This document shows, piece after piece, positions 18,611 through 27,398 of a stretch of 64,000 nt of DNA. The notes beneath the pieces were generated by a model that was given only the letters and a program-made list of their open reading frames with translations, did not search any database and had not been told where the DNA came from. Each line of letters starts with the position of its first letter. Within the stretch, counting starts at the first letter, position 1. Where the stretch lies: the NCBI RefSeq assembly GCF_001439785.1, contig NZ_JYLI01000005.1, positions 308,303 to 372,302 of the forward strand, in the 5' to 3' direction. Source of the stretch: Pseudomonas poae. GTDB lineage: Bacteria; Pseudomonadota; Gammaproteobacteria; Pseudomonadales; Pseudomonadaceae. The translations under genes and the position numbers were made by a program.

Positions 18611-18808
18611 AATGCCGTTCAGTTAAGCGCAGATTCCCCGTGGCGAGCAGGCTTGCCCTGCGTTGGGCTGCGCAGCAGCCCCAAAACCAGGCGCTGAGCC
18701 GTATCAGGTACACCGCATTTTGCTGGATGGGGGGCGCTTCGCACCCCAACGCGGGGCAAGCCCGCTCGCCACAATAAGCCCACACATTTTCCTTAACTGA
18801 ACGGCATT
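18611..18808. repeat. Composite REPIN with 17-bp outer inverted arms
   Basis: Core REPIN at 18640-18772: a left half starting GTGGCGAGCAGGCTTGCC and a right half ending GGCAAGCCCGCTCGCCAC, each with an inner hairpin (GGGCTGCGCAGCAGCCC; GGGGCGCTTCGCACCCC). The core is enclosed by AATGCCGTTCAGTTAAG (18611-18627) and its exact reverse complement (18792-18808). The same core occurs near 23,909, 49,174, 52,436, 55,479 and five times after 62,709. Confidence 0.9.
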
Positions 18809-18820
18809 AGGGATTGCCCC

Positions 18821-18921
18821 AATGCCAGTCAGTTAAGCGCAGATCCACTGTGGGAGCGGTGAGTCAGTCAACATCAATGTTTGCTGGGCCGACGTCATCG
18901 GGAGCAAGCCCCCTCCCACAG
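18821..18921. repeat. Second outer arm and REPIN of the GTGGGAG type
   Basis: AATGCCAGTCAGTTAAG (18821-18837) is a near copy of the outer arm seen at 18611. It is followed by a REPIN from CTGTGGGAGC (18848) to CTCCCACAG (18921) whose loop (GTCAACATCAATGTTTGCTG) reappears with small changes near 19,382. The opposing outer arm is at 19310-19326. Confidence 0.7.
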
Positions 18922-19004
18922 TGTGTACAGGGTTCGGCAGACAATCTCGGTCGGCTCTCAGGCCGCCGCGCTCTTGATCTTAGGCGCCCCGTCAAACACG
19001 CTGG

Positions 19005-19202
19005 CCGAACGCAGGCTTTGGAGCGTGGGTAACCCGGCAGGACGCCGGGTTAGCCGCGCTGGGCCAAGGATGGCCCGTCGCGGCGGCCCACGCTCCAAAG
19101 CCTGCGTTCGGGCACACCGAGCCTGGGCGAGGTGCCGAGTGTTGGGGCAAGAGCGTTTTGCTTACTTTTGCGCTTTTCAAAAGTGAGCCGCCGTAAGGGC
19201 GG
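19005..19202. repeat. Cloverleaf-like structured repeat
   Basis: A perfect 25-bp inverted repeat (19005-19029 with 19087-19111) encloses two smaller perfect hairpins: AACCCGGC/GCCGGGTT at 19031-19051, and GCCGCG..GGGCC/GGCCC..CGCGGC at 19053-19086. Downstream are ACTTTTG/CAAAAGT (19164-19184) and CCGCC/GGCGG (19188-19202). The downstream part resembles an interspersed segment I recall from other fluorescens-group genomes. No coding potential is apparent. Confidence 0.75.
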
Positions 19203-19251
19203 AACCCTAAGTCGCCTTTACCGCAGCACCGGATGTGTACACCGAAAAATC

Positions 19252-19450
19252 GCTTCGCAGGCAAGCCAGCTCCCACATTTGATCTTCGTTACTTTGAGCA
19301 TCGCGTTCGCTTAACTGAACGGCATTGTGGCTTGCCACAGGGATCTGCGGTACAACTTGCCAGCGAAAGCGGTGGGTCAGTCAGCATCAATGTTTGCCGG
19401 GCCGACGCCTTCGCAGGCAAGTAGAATCGTCGCACCGCAGGTCCCACAGT
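19252..19450. repeat. REP remnants and an outer arm
   Basis: CTTCGCAGGCAAGCCAGCTC (from 19252) is half a REP. CTTAACTGAACGGCATT (19310-19326) is the inverted outer arm of the composite repeat. 19371-19450 holds a decayed REPIN with the same loop as 18848-18921. No gene is visible between the NUDIX start at 18515 and 19488. Confidence 0.65.
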
Positions 19451-19487
19451 TGACCGCGCTCACACTCCGCCATACCGGCCGCCTTCC

Positions 19488-20819
19488 TCAATCGGGCTCA
19501 GCCTTGATGAATACGCTGTACCGCGCACCCTCCATTGTCTCGAACGCAATCAACTTGTCCACCAACGGCAAATTGAGCGACTTGCCCGCATTGAGCAGCA
19601 ACATGCCGTTGTCCGCATTGAGGTTGCGTGCCAGCACCATGCCCTCTTCCAGCTCGCGGGTGCCCAGCACCCTGACGCCGGGATCGCCCAGGGTCACGTC
19701 ATTGAGGTAGGTGGCGCAGACCCGCACGAAGTCTTCCACCAGGTTCGGATCGTAGAGCCGCCCGGCGTATTTGCGGATGTACAGCAACGCTTCGTCACTG
19801 TTCATCTGGCGTTCCAGGATCAGGCCCTTTTGCAGTTCGATAAAGTCCACCGCCAGCTTGAGCAGGCGCGAACCCGCGGGGATCGCATCCCCCTTGAGGT
19901 GGTCGGGAAAGCCGCTGCCGTCCCAGCGTTCCTGATGATGGCGGATCAACCGCGCCGCATCTTTCATCGGCTCCAGGGTCATCAGCAGCGATTCGCTCTG
20001 GCCGGGATAGGCTCGATAGCGTTCGCGGTCGCTGCCGTGCAGCAGGTCCGAGGGCGCGGCGGTCATGCTGTCGCTCCAACTCAGCTTGCCGATGTTGTAG
20101 AGCGCGGCGGCCATGGTCAGGTCGCGGTTGCTGGCGCTGTCAACGCCGTGGGACACGCACCAGGTGCGCACCAGTTCGATGATCTGCCGGTTGGTCTGCT
20201 TGGCGCGCGGCAGGCGCAGGTTGGCCAGCAGCGAAAACACCTCGGTGCCGGTGGCGTAGCTGTGCTTGAGTTCTTCGTAGGCCAGGTCGAGCATGTCGGC
20301 GGTTTGCTGCAACTCACTGGTGCGCGCCGCCACGCGTTTTTCCAGGGAGGCGTTGAGCTGTTTGAGTTCGTCGTTCTGCTGCTGGATCAACTGCTCCAGG
20401 CGCGCGCGTTCACGCTCGGAATGCTGGTGGGCCAGGGATTGGCGCAGGGCCAGCAGCAGCTCTTCATCCTTCCAGGGTTTACTCAGGTAGCGGTAGATCT
20501 CGCCTTCGTTGATGGCTTTGACGATCAGGGTCAGGTCGGTTTCGCCGGTCAACAGGATACGCACGGTGTGCGGGTACGCCTGGTGGATATGCGCCAGCAA
20601 TGAGGCGCCGTCCATGTCCGGCAGGCGCGCGGCGCTCATGACCAGGTCGACGGGATGGCGAGCGAGAATGGCCAGCGCCTCGACGGCACAGGTCGCGCTG
20701 TGCAGCAAAAACGGCTCAAGGCGCAGCAACTGCGTGAGGCGCTGCAGCACGTCGGGATGGGCATCGATCAACAGCACCACCGGGCGCTCGGCATCGGTGA
20801 ACGTAACGGACTCTCCCAT
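19488..20819 (-). CDS. Response regulator with degenerate receiver and YN-GYP (HD-GYP-like) domain
   Basis: 443 residues. Receiver domain about 12-130: the segment VDLVMSAARLPDMDG aligns with the usual DLVxxDxxMPxMDG but has Ala in place of the phospho-acceptor Asp, and the acidic pair is IDAH; the Thr (LLTGE) and Lys (LSKPW) are kept. A coiled coil follows (about 130-185). The HD-GYP-like domain has ALYNIGK where HDIGK is expected and HHQERWDGSGFP for HHExxDGxGYP. Loss of the HD pair predicts no phosphodiesterase activity. P. aeruginosa PA2572 is a known YN-GYP protein of this architecture, reported to affect motility and virulence without c-di-GMP hydrolysis. Divergent from the OpgC-like gene. 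Confidence 0.85.
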   Translation of the reverse strand: MGESVTFTDAERPVVLLIDAHPDVLQRLTQLLRLEPFLLHSATCAVEALAILARHPVDLVMSAARLPDMDGASLLAHIHQAYPHTVRILLTGETDLTLIVKAINEGEIYRYLSKPWKDEELLLALRQSLAHQHSERERARLEQLIQQQNDELKQLNASLEKRVAARTSELQQTADMLDLAYEELKHSYATGTEVFSLLANLRLPRAKQTNRQIIELVRTWCVSHGVDSASNRDLTMAAALYNIGKLSWSDSMTAAPSDLLHGSDRERYRAYPGQSESLLMTLEPMKDAARLIRHHQERWDGSGFPDHLKGDAIPAGSRLLKLAVDFIELQKGLILERQMNSDEALLYIRKYAGRLYDPNLVEDFVRVCATYLNDVTLGDPGVRVLGTRELEEGMVLARNLNADNGMLLLNAGKSLNLPLVDKLIAFETMEGARYSVFIKAEPD

Positions 20820-21065
20820 GGAATACCTCGGATCGTCGGTGTGCGCTCCTTACGGTCTGGGCAACTGCCTCCTGGCGGATATCAAGAGTTTAGTTGGGTT
20901 TTCCTGAAGCGAATCCAGCGAGGCGAAGCGCCTGAGACATTCAGTAATATCCAGACTTTGCAATTGCTTACAAATACCGCCAACCTGCGCCCGCCCGACG
21001 CACGGCGTGCACCACCCTGCCGCGCGCCTGCCCCTACAAACCATTTGTTCATAGAGCCCGCTGCC

Positions 21066-22190
21066 ATGCTGAACGGACGCGACCCGCGCATCGATTTTTT
21101 TCGGGGCCTGGCGTTGATCTTCATTTTCTGGGATCACGTCCCCCACAATCTCCTCGGTCAAATCACCTTGCGCAACCTCGGCTTCAGCGACGCCGCCGAA
21201 GTGTTCGTGTTCCTTGCCGGCTATGCCTCGGTGCTGGCATACGGCAAGGTGCTGCAGCGCGAAGGTTACTGGATGGCCGCGTTGAAAATCCTGCGGCGCA
21301 CCTGGGTGCTCTACGTGGTGCATATCTTTTTGCTGGCGATGCTGATGGGCATCGTGTTTTTTGCCAACAGCCATGTGGAAACCCGCGATCTGGTGGCGGA
21401 GATGGGCCTGACGCATTTCGTCACCCACCCGCAACAGGCGCTCACCGATGAATTGCTGCTGCGCTTCAAGCCCAACCTGATGGACCCGTTGCCGCTGTAT
21501 ATCGTGCTGCTGGCAGGCCTGTCGCTGGTGCTGCCGTTGTTGCTGCGCTACACCGGAGCGGTGGTCGCGGTGTCATTGACGGTGTACCTGTTGGCGCCCC
21601 ACCTGGGCTGGAACCTGCGCGCGATCGCCGACGGCGTGTGGTACTTCAACCCGGTCACCTGGCAGTTGCTGTTTGTATTGGGCGGTGCCGCAGCGATTCA
21701 TGCCAGCCGGCCGCGTCCAGTGCAAACCCGGACGCTGGCCAGACAACCGTTGTTCGTGTTGGCGGCGTTTTACACACTGGTCGCGGCGGTGATCACGCTC
21801 GCCTGGCGTTGGCCTGACCTCCATGATGCGTTGATGCCGGCGGCCCTCAGCGAACGGCTGTACCCGCTGAGCAAGACCGACCTTTCACCGGCGCGCCTGC
21901 TGCACTTCCTGGCACTTGCCTATGTCACCGCCAAACTGTTGCCGGGGGAGGCCTGGACGCATAACTGGCTGGCACAGCAGACCTGTCGCATGGGCCGGTA
22001 TTCGCTGGAGGTGTTCTGCCTCGGCGTGCTGCTGGCGCCGTTGGCCGATATGGTCAATGCGCTGGCCGGCGATGCCGTGCACGTGCAGATTGGCAGCGCC
22101 CTGGCGGGGGTCGTCTTGATGGGCGCGCTCGCCGCCTGGCTGGAATTCAACAAGCGTTTGAGCCAGAGGCCCCAGTCGGTTCCCGCCTGA
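21066..22190 (+). CDS. OpgC-family inner-membrane protein
   Basis: 374 residues with about ten hydrophobic segments. The N-terminal block GRDPRIDFFRGLALIFIFWDHV, with the conserved R-x-D-F-x-R-G motif, marks the acyltransferase-3/OpgC family. In E. coli OpgC succinylates osmoregulated periplasmic glucans; the acyl donor and acceptor here are unproven. ATG 21066 is chosen because the upstream in-frame sequence overlaps the divergent regulator gene and shows no membrane character. A strong bidirectional terminator follows directly. Confidence 0.8.
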   Translation: MLNGRDPRIDFFRGLALIFIFWDHVPHNLLGQITLRNLGFSDAAEVFVFLAGYASVLAYGKVLQREGYWMAALKILRRTWVLYVVHIFLLAMLMGIVFFANSHVETRDLVAEMGLTHFVTHPQQALTDELLLRFKPNLMDPLPLYIVLLAGLSLVLPLLLRYTGAVVAVSLTVYLLAPHLGWNLRAIADGVWYFNPVTWQLLFVLGGAAAIHASRPRPVQTRTLARQPLFVLAAFYTLVAAVITLAWRWPDLHDALMPAALSERLYPLSKTDLSPARLLHFLALAYVTAKLLPGEAWTHNWLAQQTCRMGRYSLEVFCLGVLLAPLADMVNALAGDAVHVQIGSALAGVVLMGALAAWLEFNKRLSQRPQSVPA

Positions 22191-22224
22191 AACAAAAAAG
22201 CCCCGATCACGGGGCTTTTTGTTG
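22191..22224. terminator. Bidirectional Rho-independent terminator
   Basis: AAAAAGCCCCG-ATCA-CGGGGCTTTTT: an A run, a G/C stem and a T run. It serves the OpgC-like gene on the plus strand and the permease gene (stop at 22236) on the minus strand. Confidence 0.92.
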
Positions 22225-22235
22225 TGCAAGGGTCG

Positions 22236-23648
22236 TCAGATGGCCGAGCGCATCGCCCTGCTGGTCGGTTGCAGCTTGAACACATAGAACAACACAGTCA
22301 GCACCACGAGAAATGCCGGGCCCACGTACAGTGCGATGCGCGTGTCCGGGAAGTACGCCATCAGGCCCACCACCAGCACCAGAAACGCCAGCGCCAGGTA
22401 CGAGCTGAGCGGAAACAGCCACATGCGGTACTGGAGGCCGTCGCGCTCGGCAGGGCTCAGGCCCCGGCGAAACCTGAGCTGCGCCAGCAGAATCATCACC
22501 CAGGTCCAGATCGCGCCGAACGTGGCGATGGACGTCACCCACACAAACACTTTTTCCGGTACCAGGTAGTTGAGCAGCACGCCCAGCAGCAGCGCGCCAA
22601 TCGACAACAGCAGCGCCTTGCGCGGCACGCCGTTGCTGGACGTGCTGGCAAAAGCCGCCGGGGCCTGGCCATTCTGCGCCAGGCTGTAGAGCATGCGCCC
22701 GGTACTGAAAATGCCGCCGTTGCACGACGACAGCGCGGCGGTGATCACCACGAAGTTGATGATCCCGGCGGCGGTCTTGATGCCAAGACGCTCGAACGTC
22801 ATCACGAACGGGCTGCCCTGGGTGCCGATTTCATTCCACGGGTAAATCGACAGGATCACGAACAGCGCGCCGACGTAAAACAGCAGAATGCGCCAGAACA
22901 CCGAGCCGATGGCATTGGGGATGGTCTTTTGCGGGTTCTTCGCTTCACCGGCGGTAAGGCCGATCATCTCTACGCCCAGGTAGGCGAACATCACCATCTG
23001 CAACGACATCAACACGCCCTGCACGCCGTTGGGCAGGAAGCCGCCGTGGGCCCACAGGTTGGAGATCCCCAGCGCCACACCGTCATTGCCAAAGCCGAAG
23101 GCGATGATGCCGACGCCGCCGATCACCATGGCAATGATGGTGACGATCTTGATCAGCGCAAACCAGAACTCGAACTCGCCGAACGCCTTGACCGCGATCA
23201 GGTTGATGGTGCCCATGCTCACCAGCGCCGCCAGCGCCCAGATCCAGCGCGGCACGTCGGGAAACCACACGCCCATGTACACCGCCACCGCCGTGATCTC
23301 CGCCACGCAGGTCACCAGCCACAAAAACCAGTAGTTCCAGCCGGTGAGAAAACCCGCCAGCGGGCCGAGGTAGTCCTGGGCATACCGGCTGAACGAACCG
23401 GCGACGGGGTTGTGCACCGCCATTTCGCCGAGGGCGCGCATGATCACCAGAATCGCCAGGCCGCCGATGATGTAGGCCAGCATGATCGCCGGGCCGGCCA
23501 TTTCGATGGCCTTGGCCGAGCCGAGGAACAGGCCGACACCGATGCAGGCACCGAGGGCCATCAGGCGAATGTGCCGTTCGCCCAGTTCACGTTTGAGCGG
23601 GCCGTCCGGGACGGTCTCGCCAGGGGGCAGGGGGTTGCCGACAGGCAT
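22236..23648 (-). CDS. Amino-acid permease of the APC superfamily (AAT family)
   Basis: 470 residues with twelve predicted membrane helices. The first helix carries the family signature (RHIRLMALGACIGVGLFLGS, with the unwound G-x-G region), and helix 6 the segment AYLGVEMIGLTAGEAKNPQKTIP. The family imports amino acids with protons across the inner membrane. It looks closest to ProY/HutT/GABA-permease-type carriers, but the substrate cannot be fixed from sequence by eye. ATG at 23648. The spacer of about 520 bp upstream holds its promoter and a composite REPIN. Confidence 0.88.
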   Translation of the reverse strand: MPVGNPLPPGETVPDGPLKRELGERHIRLMALGACIGVGLFLGSAKAIEMAGPAIMLAYIIGGLAILVIMRALGEMAVHNPVAGSFSRYAQDYLGPLAGFLTGWNYWFLWLVTCVAEITAVAVYMGVWFPDVPRWIWALAALVSMGTINLIAVKAFGEFEFWFALIKIVTIIAMVIGGVGIIAFGFGNDGVALGISNLWAHGGFLPNGVQGVLMSLQMVMFAYLGVEMIGLTAGEAKNPQKTIPNAIGSVFWRILLFYVGALFVILSIYPWNEIGTQGSPFVMTFERLGIKTAAGIINFVVITAALSSCNGGIFSTGRMLYSLAQNGQAPAAFASTSSNGVPRKALLLSIGALLLGVLLNYLVPEKVFVWVTSIATFGAIWTWVMILLAQLRFRRGLSPAERDGLQYRMWLFPLSSYLALAFLVLVVGLMAYFPDTRIALYVGPAFLVVLTVLFYVFKLQPTSRAMRSAI

Positions 23649-23873
23649 AAGGGTACAACCTCATTTTGTTATTGGATTGAGCCAACGGGCGTTACACCGC
23701 AACACCGATGGGGCATGCAGTATAAAAACCCGAACGAAGGAATTTTCACTCTATAAGCGACAGAATTCAGCGATAAATCCGGATAAAAAAGCATTCTACG
23801 AGACAGAGTTACCTGTTTCAAAGCCTGAACCCTGTGCTCATGCCTTTTCGACCCGGCACGATGGCAAGCCCTG

Positions 23874-24069
23874 ATGCCGTTCAGTCAAGGAAAATGTGTG
23901 GGCTTAATGTGGCGAGCGGGCTTGCCCCGCGTTGGGGTGCGAAGCGCCCTCACTCCAGCAAAACGCGGTGTACCTGATAAGGCTCAGCGCCTGGTTTTGG
24001 GGCTGCTGCGCAGCCCAACGCAGGACAAGCCTGCTCGCCACAGGGAATCTGCGCTTGACTGAACGGCAT
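23874..24069. repeat. Composite REPIN with outer inverted arms (reverse orientation)
   Basis: Outer arms ATGCCGTTCAGTCAAG (23874-23889) and its exact reverse complement (24054-24069) enclose a REPIN core at 23909-24041, oriented opposite to the copy at 18,611. A further half-REP follows at about 24074-24092. Together with the permease promoter this fills the 23649-24173 spacer; I see no gene there. Confidence 0.9.
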
Positions 24070-24173
24070 TGGGGCAAGCCCGCTCGCCACAGAAGCAGGG
24101 CCTGCCAAAGAGTAATTTTTCACACCGCGCTACCAGCGACTACGCTTCATCCAAGTCCGATCAATCTGAGGGA

Positions 24174-27100
24174 ATGGATCAATCGACCATGGGCGCGTTA
24201 TGGCAAACCGATTCGAAAAAAGCTGCGGTACTCGACGACAGCACGGATCAGCCGCCATTGCCGAAAGGCCATCGTTCGCGCAAGCGATGGTGGTGGCTGG
24301 TGTTGTTGGTCGCACTGCTGGCAGTGTCTTGGGCCGCCGTCAGGGAGATGCACAGCTCGCGTCTGCAAGCGGCACACTTGAGCCCGTTCGCCACCTCACT
24401 GAGCTATGGCGTGGAGCCCGGTGCCAGCGACGCGATGGTGTACCCCGGCGCCGGTCCGTTTGATCAGCGCCTGGGTTACAGCGCCCTCGACGAATTCCTG
24501 CCGCGCCTGCTCAAGCGCAACTACCTGATCGAGGCCCAGGCGCGTTTCTCGCCGGCGTTGATGACGTATGCCCAACGTGGCTTTTATGTGCCCTACGCCG
24601 AGAAAGCACAGGCCGGCCTGAGCCTCACCGACTGCCGCGCGGCGCCGCTGTACAGCTTCAGCTACCCGCAACAGTTGTATGAACGCTTTGGCACGATCCC
24701 GCCGTTGATGGTGCACAGCCTGCTGTTTATCGAAGACCGCGACCTGCTCGACCCCGCACACCCCACCGCCAACCCGGCGGTGGACTGGCCGCGCTTTGCC
24801 AGGGCGGCCTGGTCACAGGTCGCCAGGCTGCTGCACCTGCCCGGGCAAACGGCCGGCGGCAGCACCCTCGCCACCCAGCTGGAAAAGTATCGCCACTCGC
24901 CCGACGGCCTCACCGCATCGGGCAGCGAGAAACTGCGCCAGATGCTGTCCGCCAGCGTCAGGGCCTACCAACCGGGGGCCGATACCCTGGGCAGCCGCCA
25001 GAACATCGTGCGCGACTACCTCAACACCGTGCCGCTCTCGGCCGTGCCGGGGCACGGTGAGGTGCACGGCATGGCCGAAGGTTTGCGCGTGTGGTTCGGC
25101 GCCGATTTCAACCAGGTCAATGCGCTGCTGGCCGACGATGCGCCCCAGAACCTCGCGCCAAAAGGCGTGGCCCTGCGCCAGGTGCTGTCGCTGATGATTG
25201 CCCAACGGCGCCCGTCGTACTACCTGAACAAGGGCCGTGACGAACTGGCGCACTTGACCGACAGCCACCTGCGCCTGTTGGCACAGAGCCAGGTGATCGA
25301 CCCGGCGCTGGCCGACGCCGCACTCGCAGGCGCTGTCACCTACCGCGACTGGCAACAGCAACCGACGCTGCAGCCAGTGGAAACCAACAAGGCCATCACC
25401 GTCGCGCGCAGCCGCCTGGCCAGTCTGCTCGACCGCCCGCTGTATGACCTGGACCGCCTCGACCTGGCCGCCACCAGCACCCTGCAATATGACCTGCAAA
25501 CCCGGACCACCGACTACCTCAAGCGGCTGGCAGACCCGGTCTTCGCCGGGCAAATCGGCCTGCTCGGCCCGCGCCTGCTCACGGCCCAAAGCACGCCCCA
25601 GGTGCGCTACAGCTTTACCCTGTTCGAACTGACCCCAGGTGGCGCGCGCGTGCGCGTGCAGACCGACAACACCGACCAGCCCTTCGACATCAACCAGAGC
25701 AGCAAGCTGGAGCTGGGCTCCACCGCCAAGCTGCGGGTGCTGACCACCTACCTGCAGATCATCAGCGAATTGCACGAGCGCTATGCCGCACAACCAGCCG
25801 CGACGCTGAAAAAAGTCGCGGCCACCGAACAGGATGTGTTGTCGCGCTGGGCCCTGGATTACCTGATACGCAACCCCGACCGCACACTGTCGAAGATGCT
25901 CGACGCCGCGCTCGACCGCACCTATTCGGCCAACCCCGGCGAAGCGTTCTTCACCGGCGGCGGCCTGCACCGCTTTCACAATTTTCGCAGCGAAGACAAC
26001 GGCCGCAACCCGACCCTGCGCGACGCCCTGCGCGAGTCGATCAACCTGCCGTTCATTCGCCTGATGCGCGACCTGGTGCGCTACACCACCTACGCCGGCG
26101 CCGACAACAGTGCGCGCCTGCTCAAGGACGACAGCGACCCGCGCCGCCAGGAATACCTGGCCCGCTTTGCCGACCGCGAAGGCAGCGCGTTCCTGCTCAA
26201 GTTCTGGAAAAAATACCGCAACAAGGATACCCAGGCGCGCCTCGACACCTTCATGGACAGCCTGCACCCCACCGCCATCCGCCTGGCCGCCGTGCACCGC
26301 TACCTGCTGCCCCGGGCCAGTCAGAGCAGCTTCAACAGTTTTGTGCGCGCGCACCTCAAAACCGGCGACACGCTCAGCGACCAACGCCTGGCCAAGCTTT
26401 ACCAGAGCTACGGCCCCGGCGCTTACGACCTGCCCGACCAGGGCTACATCGCCAAGGTGCACCCATTGGACCTGTGGCTGCTCGGTTACCTGCTCAACCA
26501 CCCGGACGCAACCTTCAACGACGCGGTCAAGGCCAGCGAATTCGAGCGCCAGGAAGTTTACAGCTGGCTGTTCAAAAGCCGTCACCAGAGCGCCCGCGAC
26601 AGCCGTATCCGCACCATGCTCGAGATCGAAGCCTTCCTGGAGATTCACCAGCGCTGGCAAGACGTGGGCTACCCGTTCGATCATCTGGTGCCGTCGCTGG
26701 CCACCGCCATTGGTAGTTCCGGCGACCGCCCCGCCGCCCTCGCCGACCTGATGGGCATCATCCTCAACGACGGCGTGCGCCTGCCGGTGGTGCGTATCGA
26801 CAGCCTGACCTTTGCCGCCGACACCCCGTACGAAACACGCCTGGTCAGCGACCCGAACCGCGCCCGGCGGGTACTGCCCAGTGAAGTCGCCACCGCCTTG
26901 CGCGGCGCGCTGTCGCAAGTGGTGGACGCCGGCACCGCCAAACGCGTGGCGGGCAGTTTTACATTGGCGGACGGCACGCCGCTGTCGATGGGCGGCAAGA
27001 CTGGCACCGGCGATAACCGCATCCAGGCCACGGGCTCGGGCGGGCGCCTGATCAGCTCCAAAGCCATCAACCGTACGGCGACGTTCGTGTTCTACATCGG

Positions 27101-27260
27101 CGAACACCACTTCGGCACGCTCACCGCCTTCGTGCCGGGCGCCTCGGCCGAGCGCTTCACCTTCACCTCGGCCTTGCCGGTGCAGGTGCTAAAAGGCATG
27201 GCACCGATCCTCACGCCGTACTTGCAACCCGGCGCGAACACGCTGTGTGTGGCGCGCTGA
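24174..27260 (+). CDS. Large bifunctional penicillin-binding protein (GT51 transglycosylase plus transpeptidase)
   Basis: About 1,028 residues. A short cytoplasmic N terminus is followed by one membrane anchor (WWWLVLLVALLAVSWAAV). The GT51 domain shows LFIEDRDLLDP (catalytic Glu) and GGSTLATQLEKYRHSP. The transpeptidase domain has all three motifs: SxxK as LGSTAKLRV, SxN as RESINLPFIR and KTGT as GGKTGTGDN. It therefore polymerises and cross-links peptidoglycan in the periplasm. It is longer than PBP1a/1b, with a helical insertion between the SxN and KTGT motifs. Start is uncertain: ATG 24174 lies directly after GAGGGA (spacing too short), while ATG 24189 gives MGALWQTDSKK with a long spacing. 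Stands alone. Confidence 0.88.
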   Translation: MDQSTMGALWQTDSKKAAVLDDSTDQPPLPKGHRSRKRWWWLVLLVALLAVSWAAVREMHSSRLQAAHLSPFATSLSYGVEPGASDAMVYPGAGPFDQRLGYSALDEFLPRLLKRNYLIEAQARFSPALMTYAQRGFYVPYAEKAQAGLSLTDCRAAPLYSFSYPQQLYERFGTIPPLMVHSLLFIEDRDLLDPAHPTANPAVDWPRFARAAWSQVARLLHLPGQTAGGSTLATQLEKYRHSPDGLTASGSEKLRQMLSASVRAYQPGADTLGSRQNIVRDYLNTVPLSAVPGHGEVHGMAEGLRVWFGADFNQVNALLADDAPQNLAPKGVALRQVLSLMIAQRRPSYYLNKGRDELAHLTDSHLRLLAQSQVIDPALADAALAGAVTYRDWQQQPTLQPVETNKAITVARSRLASLLDRPLYDLDRLDLAATSTLQYDLQTRTTDYLKRLADPVFAGQIGLLGPRLLTAQSTPQVRYSFTLFELTPGGARVRVQTDNTDQPFDINQSSKLELGSTAKLRVLTTYLQIISELHERYAAQPAATLKKVAATEQDVLSRWALDYLIRNPDRTLSKMLDAALDRTYSANPGEAFFTGGGLHRFHNFRSEDNGRNPTLRDALRESINLPFIRLMRDLVRYTTYAGADNSARLLKDDSDPRRQEYLARFADREGSAFLLKFWKKYRNKDTQARLDTFMDSLHPTAIRLAAVHRYLLPRASQSSFNSFVRAHLKTGDTLSDQRLAKLYQSYGPGAYDLPDQGYIAKVHPLDLWLLGYLLNHPDATFNDAVKASEFERQEVYSWLFKSRHQSARDSRIRTMLEIEAFLEIHQRWQDVGYPFDHLVPSLATAIGSSGDRPAALADLMGIILNDGVRLPVVRIDSLTFAADTPYETRLVSDPNRARRVLPSEVATALRGALSQVVDAGTAKRVAGSFTLADGTPLSMGGKTGTGDNRIQATGSGGRLISSKAINRTATFVFYIGEHHFGTLTAFVPGASAERFTFTSALPVQVLKGMAPILTPYLQPGANTLCVAR

Positions 27261-27398
27261 AAAAGGGTGGCATCCGGGTAGTGTTCAGCGCTGAATTATT
27301 GACCGTTAGGCACGCGTAACCGACTAATTTTCAAGCTTATTTCAGACGCCTCGACTGCATAGACTCAGGTACTCCACTGGTCTATTCAGGTTCACATC

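Noticed and set aside
18516..19487. Small genes within the 1-kb repeat island
   Set aside because: All short frames coincide with REP, outer-arm or cloverleaf sequences and change frame between copies.
24813..27110. Antisense open frame of 765 codons under the penicillin-binding protein gene
   Set aside because: High third-position GC of the real gene suppresses stops on the other strand. The sense frame has all transglycosylase and transpeptidase motifs; the antisense product has no domain.
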